Assembly (NCBI GenBank): GCA_905221605.1
Contig: CAJNDS010001668.1
Span: forward strand, 592,276 to 656,275
Length of the DNA stretch: 64,000 nt
Direction of reading: 5' to 3'
Source: Symbiodinium natans
Lineage: Eukaryota > Sar > Dinophyceae > Suessiales > Symbiodiniaceae
The translations under genes and the position numbers were made by a program. The notes under the pieces were generated by a model. That model was not told the DNA's origin. It saw only the letters and a program-made list of their open reading frames with translations, and made no database searches. The first letter of the stretch is position 1. Each line of letters starts with the position of its first letter. This document shows, piece after piece, positions 42,568 to 54,400 of this stretch.

Positions 42568-43208
42568 AACTTACAGGGTCTGTTGGGTTCTTAACTACCC
42601 TTAGAACCCTTAGAACCCTACTAAACCCCTCATTCCATGCAACTCGCACGAAAGCTGCGTAGCCGTTCGCTTAGACAGGGCAATCTTAGCTTGCCTGGCT
42701 GGGTCAAGGATATCGGCGCCTAGCGGCGGAAGCCTCTCACGGCAAAGAGCAGAAGGTTGGAGGGCTGGGATGGGGTTTAGGGTTTAGGGTTTAGGGTGTA
42801 GGGTGGAGGGTTTAGGGTTTAGGGTTAGGGTTTAGGGTTTAGGGTTTAGGGTTTAGGGTTTAGGGTTTAGGGTTGGGGTTTAGGGTTTAGGGTTTAGGGT
42901 TTAGGGTTTAGGGTTTAGGGTTTAGGGTTTAGGGTTTAGGGTTTAGGGTTTAGGGTTTAGGGTTTAGGGTTTAGGGTTTAGGGTTTAGGGGGTCAGTGAA
43001 GGCCCATGGCTTTGGGTTTTAGGGCTCACTGCTCTGGATGGCGAACTTTTCATGGGGTTTGGCGTCGGGTCGCCAATTTCGTAGGCGATGTAAGGAAGTC
43101 TAACAAAAACCCAGCAGAAAGGTCCCCAAACCCTATGCGGAGCTGCAACTGGTATTGTAGAAAAGAGTTAGTGTTGAGAGTTGGAAGGGTTAATGAACCC
43201 GGAAAACA

Positions 43209-43490
43209 TGTTTGGCTCAAGATGGGCTTGAACAGAAAGCCACAAGTTCAAAAAGTAGTGCCTGGGTTCTTAGGGTTTGGTAAGGGTGTGGATTCCTTCC
43301 CCCTTTCCTTCCCCCCTGGGTTGCTCTTATCCGTGTTCTCGTTTGTTTCTTGGTTCGATCTGGGGAATATAGGTTCAGGGCGATTAGGGGAGTTGATTTC
43401 CTTCCCTGGTTGTCCCCCCGTCGGTTATGAGCCCAAATTAGGTTCCCTGCGGTTAAGTGTTCTTTCAAGGTTTTTGGGATCAAGAAGCAA
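43209..43490 (+). promoter_or_regulatory. Probable 5' region of the WW-S1-MLLE gene, with spliced-leader-like relic
   Basis: TTTGGCTCAAG (43211-43221), preceded by CATG, equals the last 14 bases of the dinoflagellate spliced leader apart from one extra G. Beyond it come long pyrimidine tracts (43284-43318) and then the hAT target site AGAAGCAA. Without the hAT insertion this sequence would run directly into the ATG at 61476. I read it as the retained leader end and 5' untranslated region of a retroposed gene. The 162-codon frame across it (43006-43494) ends inside the hAT terminus and is probably not a protein. Confidence 0.5.
43483..43490. repeat. hAT target site duplication, left copy
   Basis: AGAAGCAA directly before the element terminus CTAGGTAGG; identical to 61469-61476. 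Eight base pairs is the hAT-superfamily length. Confidence 0.9.
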
Positions 43491-43823
43491 CTAGGTAGGC
43501 ATTTCACGACGTGCTACACGTTAGCACGCCACGTTGCACGGATTGCCACGTTAGCGTGATTCATTTCACTTGCTCCCACGTGTAACATTTCCCGAGCGGC
43601 ACGTGTTATAGCAGAAACGATCATTCCGAAATCGATGCTGGCACGTGTAACAGCTGGCGTGAAATCTTGTCGTTGTTGACATGGGCTGTGTGACGTCTAC
43701 GGCAGGCCCAAGTGGAGAGCAGGAGTTGTGAACAGAAGTTCCAGAGCTGCGAAACACATGAGCAGACAAGACCCATGAGGGATTTCCAGTGCCTGAGCAT
43801 CTTCTTGTTTGAGGGTCGAGGCC

Positions 43824-44070
43824 ATGGGGCGCTGCGGCTTTGACAATCGCAACAACAAGCATGTCATGGAGCTGCTCGTCCCAAGTCACCTCGTGCTGCT
43901 GCAGCCTGGGGAATCCAAGAGGATCAACTTGCACTACGGCGGCCACGAGAGCTTTGAGGTCCCAGGAACGGCGAAGTGCGGGCGATACAAGTGCAGGCAT
44001 TGCCCGGCCTTTTTCAGCGGTGATGCACGCAGGGCTGCTCGGCATTATCTGCCCACGGGACTTCCCAAGA
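43824..44070 (+). CDS. hAT transposase exon 1, BED zinc finger
   Basis: ATG at 43824 (MGRCGFDNRNNKHVMELLVP) leads to CGRYKCRHCPAFFSGDARRA, the CxxC half of a BED finger. The donor is unclear (a GT follows in CTTGGTTGC at 44078). Confidence 0.7.
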
Positions 44071-47000
44071 GCTTCTTGGTTGCATGTTTTAGGGGCTTGA
44101 AACAGTCGAGTGATCAAGTTTGGGGGGTTCAGTCTGCCGTTAGCAAAGAGTTTGTCTGAGCAGTGCGCAATGGTTCTGGAACTGGGTTTCGGAGTGTTGA
44201 AACTGCTTCTGGAAGAGGTTGTACAGTTTTCAAGTCTCTAGAGATGTCAATATCGGTCTCGTCTTGGAAAACGCTCCTATGAACGTGATTTGGAGTGTTG
44301 AAATTGCCCATAGACTTGGGTTCAGTAGGTGTCCAGCCCAGTTGGTTTCGGGGTCTCAGAAAGGGATTTGGGCGCCGAAGCTGATCAGGAATCGGTGTTG
44401 TGAGGTGTCCAAACTGCTTGCAGTAGTGGGCTTTGGAATGACTTTGGGGGGTTCCAAACTGAGATTTCAGCTTGCTCTCCAGTTAGAGGGACTGCTTGGC
44501 CGCTGACTCATGCAGGCTTTTGGTCCAGTGGCGATGCTGCCGGGGTGTCGCTCTGCACAGCTCCGCCGCTCAATCTTGTGGGGCAGCTGGCGGATCTCAA
44601 CTGTGTCGAGCACCTGAAGGCCGGTGACAAAAGAACGTTTGGTGACATGTCATCACAAGAGCTTCCCTTCTTGATACTCTTGCGGCTTCGGGTAGTTTGT
44701 CCGAGTCTGTCCGAAGTCTGTCCGAAGTCTGTCCGAAGTCTGTCCGAAGTCTGTCCGAAGTCTGTCCAGGCCCGGGCGTTCTTGGCTGGCGACGATGTGT
44801 CCAACATGGGCACCATGACGGATGCTCCCCCGAGGAAAAAGAAGGGTGATGCTGCCGAGCAAAACTGGGACATCTTGTCGGCTTCACTCACTGATCCCAG
44901 CCGTTACCGAGTGGATGCGGCCAACAAGAAGGACGTGTCTCGCCTCCTGGCTGTTGCTTTCAGCACGGGCGGTGTTCCGAGTAACTTTGCGGAGAACTAC
45001 CACTTCAAGTTGGCCATGAAGACTTTGCAGGAGATGCTTGTGGGCTCTGCGCCATGGAAACCACCTGGACGCAAGGATCTCGCCAAGATGCGCCCGCTGG
45101 AGTCTGCTGCAGCAGTCCACGACACGTCTGTTTGGATGGCTTCCGTTCGACACTTGACTTTGGCCGTCGATGGCCGCAAGATGGCCGAGGGCAGGTTCAA
45201 GGAGTCGATGCTGAACACTGCTGTGGCGCTCTCAGTTGCTGGCCTTGAAGCGCAGTTTTGGCTGCTTGAACTTACCTGGAAGGCAGTTTGGGCTACCTAA
45301 AACTTGTTTTTGAGGTTTCCAAAGCACTCCGGGCCGCTCTTGCCCCAGAAAACTGCTGCAAGCGACACAGGGTCCAGCTATATGTTGTGTGTCTTCGCCC
45401 CAAATGCAGTTTGGGCTGCCTAAAACTTGGTTTTGAGGTTTGCGGAACACTCAGGGCGGCTCCTGCTGCCTGCTATTGCTTGAATGGGTCCAGCTAGTGC
45501 TTCAGCTTCTGTGTGTTCACCCCAAATGCAGTTTGGGCCCCCTAAAACTTGTTTTTGAGGTTTCCCAAACAATCAGGGCAGCTCCTGCCGCAGAAAATTG
45601 CTTCCAGCTGAATACTGTATTTGGGAATTGAAACAACGTTTTGCATCCTTGAAACGGTTGCCAGCCACTCGGGCCGGCTCCTGCCATGAAGCCTGCCCAC
45701 ATGAAACCTACAATTTTGCTTGCTACTGCTGCTCTTGGGATTTCGTCCTTTGCCCACTCGTTAAACAGCGTGAAACTACGTTGTGGAGGCGCGTGATTTT
45801 CCCCCTCTCCGCGGACGGGAGCGGTGGCCCGTTGTTTCCAAGTGGACTGTGAGCGTGTCTCCACCAAAACGATGCTGTCCTACTTGAAACGCAGTTTTGG
45901 CTACTTGAAACACGTGTCCAGGTCAATTAGCGTTTCCCAGAGAGCCCAATGTTGCTTAATTAACTTTCGTGCTTATTTAAGCAAACTTTAAATAAGAAAG
46001 GTTCCTAATTATAAGAAAGGTACACCTTCCTTAATTAACGTGCAAAAAACATTGGTTAAATGTGGTGGCACATGGACACCAACAACACACACACATCAAC
46101 ACACACACACAACACAACACACAACACACAACACACAACACACACAACAAACACACACACACACACACACACAACACACAACACACAACACACAACACAC
46201 ACAACACACACAACACACACAACACACACAACACACACAACACACAACACACACAACAAACACACACACACACAACACACAACACACAACACACAACACA
46301 CAACACACAACACACACAACACACACAACACACACAACACACACAACACACACAACACACACAACACACACAACACACACAACACACACAACACACACAA
46401 CACACACAACACACACAACACACACAACACACACAACACACACAACACACACAACACACACAACACACACAACACACACACACACAGACACCTCACACAC
46501 ACACACACCAGACAACCCCACACACACACACAACACACACACACACACCACACACAACACACCACACTACACCCCACAGACCATGCACACACCACACACA
46601 CATGCCATGCAACATCAAGCAAAAACCATTCACGAAAGTAGATCATGAAAATTGCATGCCCCCGAAGCATGAAATGCAGCACTCCCCAGGGGAGCAGCTA
46701 TATATCATGCCTGCAGTGCAATGGAGATCTTTGTTTCTCTCAGAGTGCCGAAAGCAATTAAGCACCTGTTGCTTGGCACAAAAGATTCGCAACACAAGGT
46801 GAGACTGCATGCAAGCATGGGCTGTGCAAGCCCCCCCCCCTTCGATCTTGGTTTGTTACAGAGGGCCGAAAATTGGGATCTGGTGCTTGGCATAGAACAT
46901 TTGCAACACAATGTGAGACAAAACATTGGCTGTGTTAGCCCCTCCCCTTCTCTCCCCTATATGGGCCAGGCTTCCCCCGAAGTCCTCGTCGCGATAATTC

Positions 47001-50000
47001 CAATGCAAGCTTGGGGAGTCCAAGCTTTCCTCGCAGAGGTGAAGGAAAAGGTGGTGCTTGGGTTTGAAGCGCCAGACCGACTGATTGCTGTACAGGGTAG
47101 CCAAGCTAGCGTACAAAAGCAAAAACTTTCGGCAGGCTGCAGCTAGCTTATTCCTATCAAAACGAGCAGGACTCAAATGGGAATAGCACTCTTGCAGATA
47201 CTTCCCTGCATCCGTTGCTGCCCGATGCTCAGCAGTGTCCCCAGTGAGGAAGTGCTCACAAGCTTCAGAGATCCACGGGATGAGGCACCTAGCCTCGCCA
47301 GCTTTGCATCGTAGCTTTGGGCTTGCAGCATTTTGCTTTTTGATCATTCCGGCTGTGAGATTGTCCAGTCTGGACTCAGCATTGCTCCGTCTGTAAAAAT
47401 CCTGCACATGTTTGAACAAGCAAGCCAGTTTCTCTGTTGGGCTTCCGGGGATTTCCTTGAGGATTGTGTGCATCAAAGAGCCCAAATAGTCCGCCGCGAC
47501 CCCCTGGTCGACACAATGCAACCAATCTATTGCAAAAACATCGGTCTTGAAGCCCGGACATGCAAACAAGGGGGAACATGATCCGTGTGCTGCAAAAATC
47601 CTACCAACCAGCTCCCAGTGTGTAAGTGGAAGCTGTCGCCATGGAGCTGTGCTGCTAGCGTCCATGAAGCTGAGATTTGTCTTGTTGGCTTGGCATCGGT
47701 AGCAGCAGGCATCTGTCTGAGACCAAGCTGGTAGGCGAAAAACACTTTTGAATGCAGCCCAATCGCCCCGGACCTCCACCAATATGCCCTTTGCATGCAA
47801 GCTCCTGCCAGCAAGTTTAGCACGTTTGCCTTTTAACTCTTCTCCATGTGGCCCATACTTGGGGAAAACACCTTCAGCAAGGCAGGTGAGCGACCAGGCC
47901 AACACGTGCATAATGGCATCGAGAGTAGAAGTTTTTGCACAGTGTCCCTTGTAGAGTGCTGTTAGGGGAAATCGCATTGAAGCAAGATCACCCCCGACAT
48001 GAGGAAAATTCATCGTGACGACCTCGAGGGATTCCGACCTGTCATACTTTACTGGAACACCGTCAAGCCATAAACCAATCGGGAGAAGTCTCTCATCCCG
48101 AAATCCCAGCTCTTTGGAAACATTATCCAAGTGCTGCGAACAAGCTGCTCTCAAGCTGTCTAGCTTCCAAAAGCTGTCATCATGGTTATTCCACAGAGCA
48201 ATACAACTGACGAGCTCGTGGGGCAGCATGATCTCGATGGGCCCCGTCTCAGCTGCACATGTTTTGCGATTCCACAAGGGTACTTTGGTGCAAAAAACAC
48301 CTGGCCATTTCTTGTCCTTTTTCAGCTTTCGAAGAAGATCTCTGTGAGCATGGCTGCTGTCAGCAACTTGGGCAAGCTCGGCGGATTCTCTGGGGTCGTG
48401 CTGTTGACTGTCAGCATACAGGGACCTGGCTCGCTTCGCACTCACAGATCCTGATAGAAATAAATCAGCCACATTCTCCCGGAGCCTTCTACCAGCGAAG
48501 TCATGCTTGGAAGCATGGCTCTCATACACAGCATTCTTGGACAGCATAAGCAAAACAGACGTCTTGTACTATCTACAGCAACCGATGCTGTGAAACAAGG
48601 TTTAGGGTGAAAGGTTGGAACGGTGAAGGGTTTAGGGTTTAGAGTGTTTAGGGTTTCGGGTGTTCAGGGTTTAGGGTGTTTAGGGTTTAGGGTGTTTAGG
48701 GCTTGAGGGTTTAGAAGTCATCCATTCACCTTAATAAGTAGCTGAGACAAACGATGGCGAGTACATTAATTGAACATGCACTTCATCCCCAGGGGAGAGT
48801 TGCAGGCATCGTCGCTGAGAGAAGCTGGCATGGAGCACGACTGTTTTTTTTTTCATTCCTGTGTCGCTGTGCTTGTCCTGCGAGTCAGCCAACATGAAGA
48901 AACTCGCACTCATCATGGTAGCATTGATACAACATTTTTTTCAGGGAAGGTCTCTCCTCCAGATCCGCGCAATCGGGGGCCATGAGAACCAGCACCTCCG
49001 GAACTGTGTCTATATACCTATAACATATATGTGTGTATATATAATAGATGTACACAGCTGGGTTTTGTTGTATAGACATGTACACAGGCATGCAGGCAGG
49101 CATGCAGAACAGGTATTTCGCACTGGAGCATAAGCTGCAAACTGTGGGTCCACGACGAATCGAAGAAACACACCTCGGTGCTCGAACTGTCAACATTCCA
49201 AGGCCTTGGGATGCTAGAGGCTTTGTTTCAGCAACGGCTACGATCAAAATGCCATGGCTGCTACTCAAAAGTAATTCCCTCAGGGAATGAATGCCCTCAT
49301 GCCGGCTTTCATCTGCTTACCACCCTCCTGGTGAATCAACATGTGCTCTCCGAAACTTTGCCACTCAGCCAAGGCAGTCTTGCACAAGGCTTCATCCGAA
49401 GGATCGATCTTGCTGACTTTGGCATACGACTTTCTCAGGTCGGTGAGGAACGTGGTGAGCACTCCCAGCTTGACTTCGTATTCTTTGACGATCTTGTCGA
49501 AGCCAGCCTTCCCGTGCACGGCCGTCTCGAAGTCAGCCAAAGTGTCCTTGAGCAGGGTCTCCTCCTTATCTAGCTTGCCCTTAGCCTGCCACACAGCCTT
49601 TACCTTCACCATGAGCTCTACATGCCACGGGTTCTCAATCTTGATGTTCGGGTCGGACTCGACATGGGTGAGCATTTTTTGCGCGGTTTCCATCTTGAAG
49701 CCAGTGGTCTGTACATTCATGGACTGGCTTCGAGTGTCTGTTTCCCGTTCCTTGATCTTAGCATCGTGCTCGTAGTAGTACTTCTTCATCTGGGGAATGC
49801 GGTGGTCGGCGACGAGGCTGGGGTCCTTGGATGGGTCGGTTTTGAGTCGGGCCCACAACTGCTGAAGCAGCTCATTCAGGATTTCCTCCTTCATTTTCTC
49901 TGGCATGCCTTCCGTGTCAATGCCCTCCATGTCCAAAATTTCTTTGCGAGTGCACATGCCTTTGATTTTCTCTCGTTCTGTTTGTTCGTCATGAGTGCTC

Positions 50001-51452
50001 GTCTCGATGTATGCCGCCGCCCACGTCAAGTCCTTGGGCCCGTGCTCGGAATACTTGCTGGCCATCTCTTTCTTTCCATCGTTGTCCAAGGTGTTGTACT
50101 TCTGAACAGGGCACAGCGACATGCATGTACACGTGTAAACAGCCGACACACAAAAAGCAAAAGCACATTCATTCAGAACACAGGGCCTCCAGCAACTTCT
50201 GAGCTATGGTGCTGTGCTTGTTGTTCTGGGCAGTCTGCTTGTACTTCATGGACGTGACGAAGCCAGACATGTTCTTTCGATCGTCTGCTGTGGTTGCAGT
50301 CGGCTTCTCTGGAAGCTGCTTCGCCTTGGGCTTCGCCTTTGGTTTCGCAATGCTCTTGACTGCAGCTTTTTTGGGAACGGGAGAAGCCTTCTTGCCCATG
50401 ATGCTCGCTGAGGCTGGCCGGGACAATCTACGGGCCGAACGGGGTTCACTGATGATGCCTATGGACATACACATTCACCATGGATGCAGCTGTCTGACAC
50501 TCCACATGCATGCAAGCATCCCCAGGGGATGACCCTCAACCCTCACTAAAAACTCAGAGCTCGAATCCTCAAAGGATTCAAGCTGCAGCAGCCCCGGTGC
50601 CTGGCCCTTGCCGATGAACAGACCTAGGAATGGGCAGGGATGATTGTTAAAAAAAAACTTTTTTTTAACAATTTTTTAACGGGCTTTGCCTTTACTTTTA
50701 AAGGAAAATCCCGTTAAAAAAATGTTAAAAAAAGTTTTTTTTTAACAGGTTGGGGTGGCTCCAATGTTGGGGAGGATTTGGTTGATGTTGCTTCTCTGGG
50801 CGGGGGGGGGGGGGTGCCTCCTGAGTGGAGGATTTTCTAATAGCTACTACCTCCCCAGGGGAGGCCCTCCTCAGAGGAGGGTGTGGAACTTGGTAGGGCT
50901 TAAGGTTTCCGGCCCAGGGTTCAGGGTTTTGGGCCTAAGGGTTTTCAGGGCTGAGAGCCTGGAGAGTTGACTGTTTTGTTTTGAGGGGTTGAGGGTTCTT
51001 AGGCTTTAGGGTGTTGGGGTGTGGGGTTTTAGGGTTTAGGAGTTTTAGGGTTTAGAGGGTTTAAGGTTTTAAGAGTTCTTTGGATTCAGATGGCCTTAAG
51101 GCCCTAGGCTTTCGAGGGGCTCAAGGTTTTATAAGGTTTGAGTTGTTTTTTTGGGGTTGAGTGGGTTTGGGCCTCTTAGGGTTTGAGGGTTTTGGGCTTC
51201 ATGATTTTTAAGCTTTTGGGAACCAACACTTGTGTAATCTTTAGGGTTTGGGTGGTTCAGGGTTTTTATAAGGTTTGAGGTGTTTAGGGTTTAGGGTTTT
51301 CAGGGTTTAAGGTTTTTGGAGTTTAGGGTTTAGGGGTTTAAGTAGGGTGTAGGGTTTACCGCGCAATGCATTCTCAGAGCCCGGGCCCGGCCACCACTAC
51401 CAAGCCAGGTCCTGCATGGGCGAGCGAGAGAAAGAGAGAGAGATAGACAGAG

Positions 51453-51484
<32 letters not shown>

Positions 51485-54400
51485 GGAGAGAGAAGCAAAC
51501 AACTAGAACGTGTTAGGGTTTAGGGTTTAGGCTTAGGGTTTAGGGTTTAGGGTTTAGGGCTTAGGGCTTAGGGTTTAGGGTTTAGGGTTTAGGGCTCAGG
51601 GTTTAGGGTTGAGGGTTTAGGGTTTAGGGCTTAGGGTTTAGGGTTTAGGGTTTAGGGTTTAGGGTTTAGGGTTTGGGGTGTAGGGTTTAGGGTTTAGGGT
51701 TTAGGCAACTGCAGACTCATGACACTCATGCTCGCTGCACATGCTTGCCTTCACCCCAAAAGCCCTGGACCACCCTAAACCCTAAGCCCTTGCACATGCT
51801 GGCTCTCTCTCTTTTTCTCATGGCCTCCTCTTTGGTCGGGCCTCTATACGGGCCTCTCGGCCCTCTGGGTGGCACCTCCTTCCCACCCAGAGTCCCTGGG
51901 CTTTGAGGTACTTATGCTTCTGGAACATCTCCAGCCGTCGCTTCCGGCCCTTGTTCTTCCCACCCGCTCGCAGCACCTCCCGCCAGATCTCCCAGTCCTC
52001 CTCTGTCCACCCCTCTTCCACCTCCTCATTCCACCCTTCTTCCACCTCCTCATTCTCCACCTCCTGAAAAATATCTCGCGATCCTCTCGGCTCCTCTGCA
52101 GCTTGTGCCTCCTCCTCCACCACCTTCTCTTCTTTTTCTTCACACACCGCCTCCTCCACTGCCTCCACCTCCTCTTTCTCTTCTTTTTCTTTACTTACCA
52201 CCTCCTCCAATGCCACCTCCTCCCTTTCTTTTTCTTCACCTACCTCCTCCACTGCCACCTCCTCCTCTTCTGTCTCTTCTTCTCCTACCGCCTCCTCCCG
52301 TGCCTCCACCTCCTTTTCTTCTTCCCTTCCTTCACTTACCACCTCCTCCGATGCCACCTCCTCCTGAGGACTCCTCCGCACGGACCTCCTGTTCCTCCTC
52401 CTGCTGGTCGAAGAGGATCTTCGTCTCCTCCTCCTTGGCGAAGAAGAGGATCTTCGCCTCCTCCTCCTTGGCGAGGAAGAGGATCTTCGCCTCCTCCTCC
52501 TTGGCGAAGAGGATCTTCGCCTCCTCCTCTTGCTAGAAGAGGATCTTCGCCTCCTCCTCCTCTGCCTCCTCCTCCTCCAAGAAGAGGTCGACGAGGATCT
52601 TCGCCTCCTCGACCGGCTCCTCCTAGATCCCGAGCCCGAGCTCGATCTCGCGATCGAGTTCGGCTCGGGATCGCCCCCCCTCTGCTCTGCAGCCAGTTGC
52701 CCAAAAAACCTCTCCACAGCAGCTGGTGAATAATCCTCACTCTCGCAATCGGCCATGGAGTGAGACAGCGAGAGAGAGAGAGAGATAGAGAGTGTGTGAG
52801 AGAGAGAGAGAATCGACTAACTGTAGAGCTTAAACTTGTTCTGGCATCGTGCAGTACATGATCTGTGTGTGACAGTGCAATCACCCCAGCCTATACACGA
52901 CCTCAAGGGGTTTAGAGTTTAGGGTTAAGGGTTAAGGATCTAGGGTTAAGGGTTGAGGGTTTAAAGGGTTAAGGGTTTCTATTTCGGGTTAAGGGTTAAG
53001 GGTTTAGAGCTATATAAGGGTTTAGGTTGTAGAGTTTAGTTGCAGGGCTCGGGTGGGATATCGCAGCACCGAGCTCGTGAGCCTGCAAAGGGGCAGTGGC
53101 CGGTCGACTTCACACGTGCTGCACATGCATGCTCCAGATCGTTAACATGTAAGGTCCTCAGAGGCTTAGGGGCTTAAGGGCTGGGTCTTTATGGAATGAT
53201 ATGCCCAGCCCAGCAGTCCTCGGATCCATCTGCCAATCGCCAGCCACACCATTGATATTGTACCTGTCAAGATTAACATCAAGGGGTTTAGGTCTTCGGG
53301 TCTTTCTAGGGTCTGGGGAAAATAAGACACTTATATAAAGGTTTGGGGCAATTGAAATTCACTTGGGTTGGTGTATATATATGTGTGTTTCTTTATCTAT
53401 TTATATGTCGTATATATCCATATGTTTTCCGGTTGCACTCTCTCCCGACCACGCATGCAGCCCCCAACACAAACGACATCGAACTTCAATTCCTCAAACC
53501 CAAAACAGGCACACACAACGAAAGCGGGGGGGGCACATGTAGATCCATTTGCACCTCGAGGCCATGCAGTTTTAGGTATGGCCTCCCCATGGGAGGCCAT
53601 CAAAACTGAGTTCACCACACCAACATTGAGCGACCTGGACGATGCACAGACCCTATGGCCTCCCCATGGGAGGCCAGTGCCTTGACACCCAAAACTGAGT
53701 TCCCCACACGGCAACAAAACCGACGAAGTTATCATAGCACATAGATCTGCATGTGTGGTGTAGGGCAGCCATGAAAGCGCGCAATGCAGCCCTCCGTCTT
53801 CTTTCTCTCAAAACCTATCTCTCTTTACAGGCCTGCCTCATATTGGACGAGTCAGTGGAAGATCTGCTCGTCGCACCAGGTTTTCACGACAGCTGGGGGT
53901 TGCCTATCGTTCTTCATCTTCGCAACAGCGACCCTACCCATATCCCTCAGCTCTTCCTCAGTCTTGCCACAGTGGGTACCTCCAAAGCTGAAAACCTGCT
54001 TTTCAAGCTTGCCACCTTCGTGCTTCACTGTGATGCGGATTCCAATCGCATTGTTCTTGTAGTACATGCAGGAGTACAGGGCATTCTCGGGCACGGGATC
54101 AGCAGGGTTGTACTCATAGCTTGGCCTGGTCGGGGCAGCATCTAGAGCATCTTCTGCAGGAGCATCAGATGGAGCATCTGCTTCGGGGCCGGGGGCAGCA
54201 GCAGGTCTTTTCGCAGCCTTGCCTTTGGCTTTGCCTTTGGCTTTACTCTTGGCCTTGGGCTTGGGCTTGTCTTGGGGCCTCAGGCCAGCACCTTGCAAAG
54301 CCAAGTTGGGAATTTCTGTCTCCACGGGTGACTCGCCTGGCCACTCGACCAAGGCGAACCCATTGGGACCCTCTGTCATCTGGGCACTGAGGATCTTCTT

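Larger units (their letters stand above)
38845..43000. repeat. Telomere-like mosaic before the hAT target gene
   Basis: Large blocks: 39015-39070 (TTTAGGG), 39845-39915, 40030-40160 (CCCTAAA, about 18 units), 40400-40450, 41995-42040 and 42775-42990 (TTTAGGG, about 27 units). Small unique islands at 39945-40010 (contains DCWKPLEADSDFVSGVDG), 41190-41385, 42070-42200 and 42630-42770 may be exons but cannot be assigned. Confidence 0.8.

Noticed and set aside
1-43000. CRISPR-like arrays from regular repeats
   Set aside because: Units are 7-12 bp telomere-like tandem repeats without spacers.
43006-43494. 162-codon ORF before the hAT terminus
   Set aside because: Its stop lies in the hAT end (CTAG) and composition is odd; more likely a 5' region. 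Kept only as a note because a leader-like motif precedes an in-frame ATG at 43222.
46031-46802. Long ORFs of TTHNTH or CVVC repeats on both strands
   Set aside because: They are translations of the AC minisatellite in every frame; no protein-like segment.
51869-52884. Poly-proline and leucine-rich plus-strand ORFs
   Set aside because: Shadows of the RS/Glu-rich gene on the other strand.
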